DNA of 59,979 bases, taken from Candidatus Levybacteria bacterium RIFCSPLOWO2_12_FULL_39_17 (GTDB lineage Bacteria > Patescibacteriota > Microgenomatia > Levybacterales > GWA1-39-11). This document shows positions 55,823 to 59,979 of the stretch, piece by piece. Positions within the stretch are counted from its first letter, which is position 1. Each line of letters starts with the position of its first letter. The notes below the pieces were generated by a model. That model did not search any database. It saw only the letters and a program-made list of their open reading frames with translations, and had not been told where the DNA came from. A program made the position numbers and the translations under genes. Location: contig MFPJ01000022.1 of NCBI GenBank assembly GCA_001782675.1, positions 1 to 59,979 of the forward strand, in the 5' to 3' direction.

Positions 55823-57549
55823 AAAAAAAGATATCAGTCTTGCTTCCTTCTTTTCTTCTAGCCCTTTTTTACACTGGCATTTTGCTTTTCTATTATTGGG
55901 ATATTGATAAAGTATATTTTCAACAGGATGAATGGCATGCCTTAGGGAAAACGATTTATTACGCTAACGCAAACTTTTTAGATATATTCGTTAGAAAATT
56001 TGCATTTCATTACATTCCGGTTGCTAATATATATTTTGTAATTGAATATTTGTTTTTTGGAATAGAGCCTAAGTATTACCTTTTTTTCGGTATATTCCTG
56101 CAGTCAATCACGGGAGTTAGTTTTTATATTTTGCTTAAGAAAATGTTCAAGAATTCTGTAGCCGCCTTTGTAGCCGCCTTACTTTTCATAACTAATTTTG
56201 AAGTATCACAAGTTATTATGGTAGAGATGATATCTTTTTACACTTTGTCATTGCTTTTCGTTAATATACTTTTCATTAAGCTTTATGATTTCATTACTTC
56301 AAAATCACAAACAAAAAATGTAGCCAAGGTATTATTGGTGATTTTCTTTATTCTCGCGATCCTTACTCACGAAGCTTGGTTCGCCTTAGTTATATTAATA
56401 CCACTTTTTATTTTAATGTTTCGTTCGAGTGAAGCCAATTTTAATTGGAAAAAAGGCGACTTGTACATCGTGGCGGCTGCTGTTTTATTTATTCTTTTCC
56501 GATTGGCCTTGCAGGTTTTATTACCTATGGACGGAAAAATACCACCCCAGCCCTCTGGGAGATTCGCTATGGCTCATAGCGTGGCAACTTTGCCATTCAA
56601 GGCCACAACCCAGTATATTGTTGGTTTTAACAATATTTTTTCCTTATCAAGGCTGTATCAAAACAAGATGTCTTACTATAGAAACGATAAAACAGTAAAT
56701 CAAGATTTGATGGCAACGACCATTGTTTACGATATGGTTGTTTATTACATAGTAGGATTTCTTCTTATAGCTCTATTATTAATACTGTTTATATGTAAGG
56801 CAAGCCTAAGTCTTAAGAATAAATATATTAGAGCTATGATTTTTGGAATAGGTTGGATTGTGACGATGAGCGTAATCATATCGGCGCAAAAAAGATTCTT
56901 TAATTCGATAGACTCAAGGTATATGTACTTATTTGGTGAGGGAATTATTATTTTTACTACATCTCTAATACTCTATATTTTGAATAATTTCAAAAACGTT
57001 CTATCTGCAAAATTTGCTGTATTGGCAAGTGTATTATTATATGTTTTGATATTCGGACATTATTCATATTTTCAGATACGGAAAACAGAAAATGCTGTGG
57101 TGGAGATTAGTAGAGTAAGAAGTAGCATTATAAGCCAAATAAAAAAGATAAATCCTTCCCTAAATGATAAGACGGTAGTTTATCTTAAGTGTAGCGATGA
57201 TTGTTTATCTAATAATCAATTCGGGATGCCTGCGGACTGGATTGTACCTTTCCAGAACGGATTCGGTTGGACGCTTCTTGTAGTGTATTCAGAAAACGAT
57301 CCAAAAAAATATGCACAATTTTTCTCAAGAGACACTTTCCTGTGGGAAAGATACTCAACTGGATATAAAGAAATTAATGGTAATGGATTTGGTTACTTTA
57401 CTAATGCCAGTGAACTCCGAGATACCATGCGTAAGTACCATTTAAATAAGTCTAATTTGCTAGCGTTAAAATATGAGTCAAAGAAATTTATAGTTAAAGA
57501 AATGACAGACCAAGAAAAAGAATTACTTTTAAGCAGTAGCTTGTTGTAA
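55819..57549 (+). CDS. multi-TM GT-C-like membrane protein
   Basis: KVYFQQDEWHALGKTIYYANANFLDIFVRKFAFHYIPVANIYFVIEYLFFG; ~10 TM. Confidence 0.7.
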   Translation: MKKKISVLLPSFLLALFYTGILLFYYWDIDKVYFQQDEWHALGKTIYYANANFLDIFVRKFAFHYIPVANIYFVIEYLFFGIEPKYYLFFGIFLQSITGVSFYILLKKMFKNSVAAFVAALLFITNFEVSQVIMVEMISFYTLSLLFVNILFIKLYDFITSKSQTKNVAKVLLVIFFILAILTHEAWFALVILIPLFILMFRSSEANFNWKKGDLYIVAAAVLFILFRLALQVLLPMDGKIPPQPSGRFAMAHSVATLPFKATTQYIVGFNNIFSLSRLYQNKMSYYRNDKTVNQDLMATTIVYDMVVYYIVGFLLIALLLILFICKASLSLKNKYIRAMIFGIGWIVTMSVIISAQKRFFNSIDSRYMYLFGEGIIIFTTSLILYILNNFKNVLSAKFAVLASVLLYVLIFGHYSYFQIRKTENAVVEISRVRSSIISQIKKINPSLNDKTVVYLKCSDDCLSNNQFGMPADWIVPFQNGFGWTLLVVYSENDPKKYAQFFSRDTFLWERYSTGYKEINGNGFGYFTNASELRDTMRKYHLNKSNLLALKYESKKFIVKEMTDQEKELLLSSSLL

Positions 57550-57572
57550 GGTTTCGAGGTTCGGTTGTAACC

Positions 57573-57584
57573 CGTGATATCACG
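57573..57584. promoter_or_regulatory. 12-nt perfect palindrome in intergenic region
   Basis: CGTGATATCACG between 57549 stop and 57620 ATG. Confidence 0.45.
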
Positions 57585-57619
57585 CAAATGCAGCTTTACT
57601 GCGCTAATTGTAAATAATT

Positions 57620-58312
57620 ATGAAAAAATCTGCTAACTTAGTTGATTTCAAAAAACAATTCTATACAGCTTCAGAGGAAGAACATGCTCAGACTGGAGGA
57701 TTCTATTATGAAAAAATCGAGTTTATTAAGCAAAATATTAAATCAAAAAAAATAGTTTTGGATGTAGGGTGTAATGATGGGTATATTGGAGACGAACTGA
57801 TTAAGGAAGGCAATATCGTATATGGAATTGATATTGTTGATAAAGATCTCAAAAGGGCAAAAAAGCGTGGTCTTAAGGTCAAGAATGTAGACGTTGAGAA
57901 TCAGGAATTTCCTTATCAAAGTAATTTTTTCGATGTGGTAATCTTGGCAGATATAATAGAGCATGTTTTTGATACCGATGCGTTACTTAAAAAATCGGCA
58001 CGAGTTCTCAGAAAGGGTGGGAAGCTTATTGTTACTACTCCAAATATCGCGTCTTTAGGAAGAAGATTGATGCTCTTGGCAGGTATTAGTCCGTTTGTTG
58101 AATATTCATTGGAATTACCCACTAACGGATTACCATCAGTAGGACATGTGCGGTATTATACTGTTCCTACCTTGAGAAATCAGTTAGAGTACAACGGATT
58201 TAAAGATGTATCAATAGAAGGTGACAAGTTATATTTTTTTCTGAAGAGTAAAGCTTTAGGAAAAATATTACCTTCATTTAGTACCATGCTAATGGCATCT
58301 TGTAGAAAATAA
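57620..58312 (+). CDS. class I SAM-dependent methyltransferase
   Basis: KIVLDVGCNDGYIGDELIKEGNIVYGIDIVDKDL...FFDVVILADIIEHVFDTDALLKKSARVLRKGGKLIVTTPNIASLGRR. Confidence 0.92.
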   Translation: MKKSANLVDFKKQFYTASEEEHAQTGGFYYEKIEFIKQNIKSKKIVLDVGCNDGYIGDELIKEGNIVYGIDIVDKDLKRAKKRGLKVKNVDVENQEFPYQSNFFDVVILADIIEHVFDTDALLKKSARVLRKGGKLIVTTPNIASLGRRLMLLAGISPFVEYSLELPTNGLPSVGHVRYYTVPTLRNQLEYNGFKDVSIEGDKLYFFLKSKALGKILPSFSTMLMASCRK

Positions 58313-58318
58313 CGTTAA

Positions 58319-59979
58319 GTGAAAAAAAATAAATTATTACTTTACTTACTCGCCGCGGTTTTTATAGCTCTTGTCTTCAAGTCTTGGTTTCTTCCTTTCC
58401 CTTTATCCACGGGTGATTGGAGTTATAAATTTCCGAAAATGATTTCCGAGTTTAATCTGTATCCGTATGCATGGAATACGAGTTTTGGAAACGGTTTCGG
58501 TACAAACGGCATTTTTTTAATGGCTCTAGGTACTTATTTCTCAACGAGCGCAGCTTTTCTCTATAAGCTTAATATTCCATGGGTTTTTATAGAAAAGATT
58601 TTATGGTACTGGCCTTTTATCATAGTGTCTTCACTAGGATCCTTTTTCCTTTTCAAACAGTTATTTACCAAGAGTAACACTTATGCCGCTGTATCTTCTT
58701 TAATTTTTACGGCCAACACTTATTCCCTAATGATTGTTGGCGGGGGCCAAATGGGGGTTGGAATGGGATACGCCATGATTCCCTTAGTATTTTTTTCATT
58801 TATCTCTATTTTAAAAAAGGTAAATTCGTCAAAAAATTTAATAACAATATCAACCTTTGCGGGCATAGTATTTTCAATTCAGCTTCTCCTCGACTTAAGA
58901 ATTGCGTACGTTACAATGCTGTTTATCGGGTTATATTATCTCCTGTCCTTATTGCTAAACAAGTCTATAGGTCTCAAAAAAACCATTTTGCCGTATGTTT
59001 TTTGGCCGACTGCACTTACGCTTTTGCTTCACTTTTTCTGGGTTGTACCATTTATGATTTTAGGTCAAAACCCGCTTGAAAAACTTGGAGAACAGTTTTC
59101 AGGCATTGGGATAATCGAGTTCCTAAGTTTTGCAAAATTTGAAAACACTCTTTCATTACTTCACCCGAATTGGCCGGAGAATCTCTTTGGAAAGGCATAT
59201 TTTATGAGGCCTGAATTTATTCTTCTACCTATATTGGTATTTTCAAATTTGTTTTTTTTAAAAAAAGACCCGAATAAGGATAAAATACTCACCCTTTCTT
59301 TAATTGCTTTAATTGGAGCTTTTTTGGCTAAAGGTTCTAATGAGCCCTTTGGGCAATTGTACGTATGGGCATTTGGAAAAATTCCCGGTTTTATGATGTT
59401 CCGTGATTCAACAAAGTGGTACGGGGTAGTTGCGCTTTCATACAGCCTTTTAATTCCCTACTTTTTGTTCCTTGCATCAAAAATTGAGTTTAAAAAAATC
59501 AAAATGCCGCAAAATGCGCTGGTAATTATTTTTATAGTTTTTTGGGTATTTACCATACGGCAGGTTTTTACTGGCGAATTGAAGGGAACGTTTACTCCAA
59601 AAAAAGAACCTCAAAACTATGTTAAGTTAGCTGACTTTTTAAGTTCGCAAGGAGGATTTTTCAGGACTCTCTGGGTGCCTTCCCTCCACCAGTATACTTA
59701 TTATTCCGATGTTCATCCTGCGGTTTCCGCGGCAGATTATTTCTCAGCCTATTCTTCGGGTGAAATAAGTGACAAACTTAGCGCAAATTTAAGGTTTCTC
59801 GCGGACGCCGGAATTAAATACGTAATTGTTCCGGAAGACACTGAAGGCAAAATCTTTACCGACGACAGAAAATATAGCGAGGAAGTCTACGATAGGACTG
59901 TTAAGGACATTAATAATGTAGAGGGATTAGGAGAGGTAGGTCGGTTTGGAAAAATAAAGGTATTTGAAGTTCCCGGCGC
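58319..59979 (+). CDS. large multi-TM GT-C/arabinofuranosyltransferase-like membrane protein, truncated at window end
   Basis: GTG 58319; KKNKLLLYLLAAVFIALVFKSWFLPFPLSTGDWSYKFPKMISEFNLYPYAWNTSFGNGFGTNG...; no stop before 59979, so absent from the supplied ORF track. Confidence 0.75.
   Translation, partial: MKKNKLLLYLLAAVFIALVFKSWFLPFPLSTGDWSYKFPKMISEFNLYPYAWNTSFGNGFGTNGIFLMALGTYFSTSAAFLYKLNIPWVFIEKILWYWPFIIVSSLGSFFLFKQLFTKSNTYAAVSSLIFTANTYSLMIVGGGQMGVGMGYAMIPLVFFSFISILKKVNSSKNLITISTFAGIVFSIQLLLDLRIAYVTMLFIGLYYLLSLLLNKSIGLKKTILPYVFWPTALTLLLHFFWVVPFMILGQNPLEKLGEQFSGIGIIEFLSFAKFENTLSLLHPNWPENLFGKAYFMRPEFILLPILVFSNLFFLKKDPNKDKILTLSLIALIGAFLAKGSNEPFGQLYVWAFGKIPGFMMFRDSTKWYGVVALSYSLLIPYFLFLASKIEFKKIKMPQNALVIIFIVFWVFTIRQVFTGELKGTFTPKKEPQNYVKLADFLSSQGGFFRTLWVPSLHQYTYYSDVHPAVSAADYFSAYSSGEISDKLSANLRFLADAGIKYVIVPEDTEGKIFTDDRKYSEEVYDRTVKDINNVEGLGEVGRFGKIKVFEVPG

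Noticed and set aside
1-59979. Alternative genetic code (UGA = Gly, as in some CPR)
   Set aside because: TGA terminates many ORFs at sensible points with ATGA overlaps (e.g. 1162-1165); standard bacterial code fits.
1-59979. CRISPR array, tRNA, rRNA, transposase/integrase
   Set aside because: No spaced direct repeats of CRISPR type, no recognisable RNA genes, no transposase motifs seen. The repeats present are short tandem heptamers and isolated palindromes.

Overview
AT-rich window (~60 kb), almost wholly coding and on the + strand apart from four minus-strand genes. It is one long cell-envelope glycan / surface-polysaccharide locus. Architecture and domain types (DUF5652, DUF5667, YfhO-like, PTPS-related and GT39-like membrane proteins, many GT2/GT4 enzymes) suggest a Patescibacteria/CPR genome, possibly Microgenomates-like; the lineage is inferred, not proven. 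TGA is used as a stop. I support about 52 CDSs: ~9 GT2, 3 GT4, ~18 multi-TM GT-C/YfhO-type proteins, one flippase, four SAM methyltransferases, several SDR epimerases, an rfbF/rfbH/rmlC/rmlD-like nucleotide-sugar module, and a coupled ChbG-like deacetylase plus formyltransferase pair. No rRNA, tRNA, CRISPR or transposase was recognised. Most interesting signals: (1) intragenic heptanucleotide tandem repeats with different units but a constant 7-bp period, able to frameshift glycosyltransferase-type genes; (2) in-frame GC-rich palindromic hairpin insertions in several of the same genes; (3) a tandem RmlD pair in which each copy has lost a different signature residue; (4) an rfb-like CDP-sugar module lacking recognisable rfbG, with a neighbouring SDR as candidate replacement, and an rfbF homologue whose N-terminus requires a non-ATG start; (5) a predicted deacetylate-then-formylate pair; (6) -10 elements placed a few nt from start codons, suggesting near-leaderless transcripts, including a back-to-back divergent promoter with a 15-nt palindrome. 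Family names come from reading motifs by eye; no searches were run.
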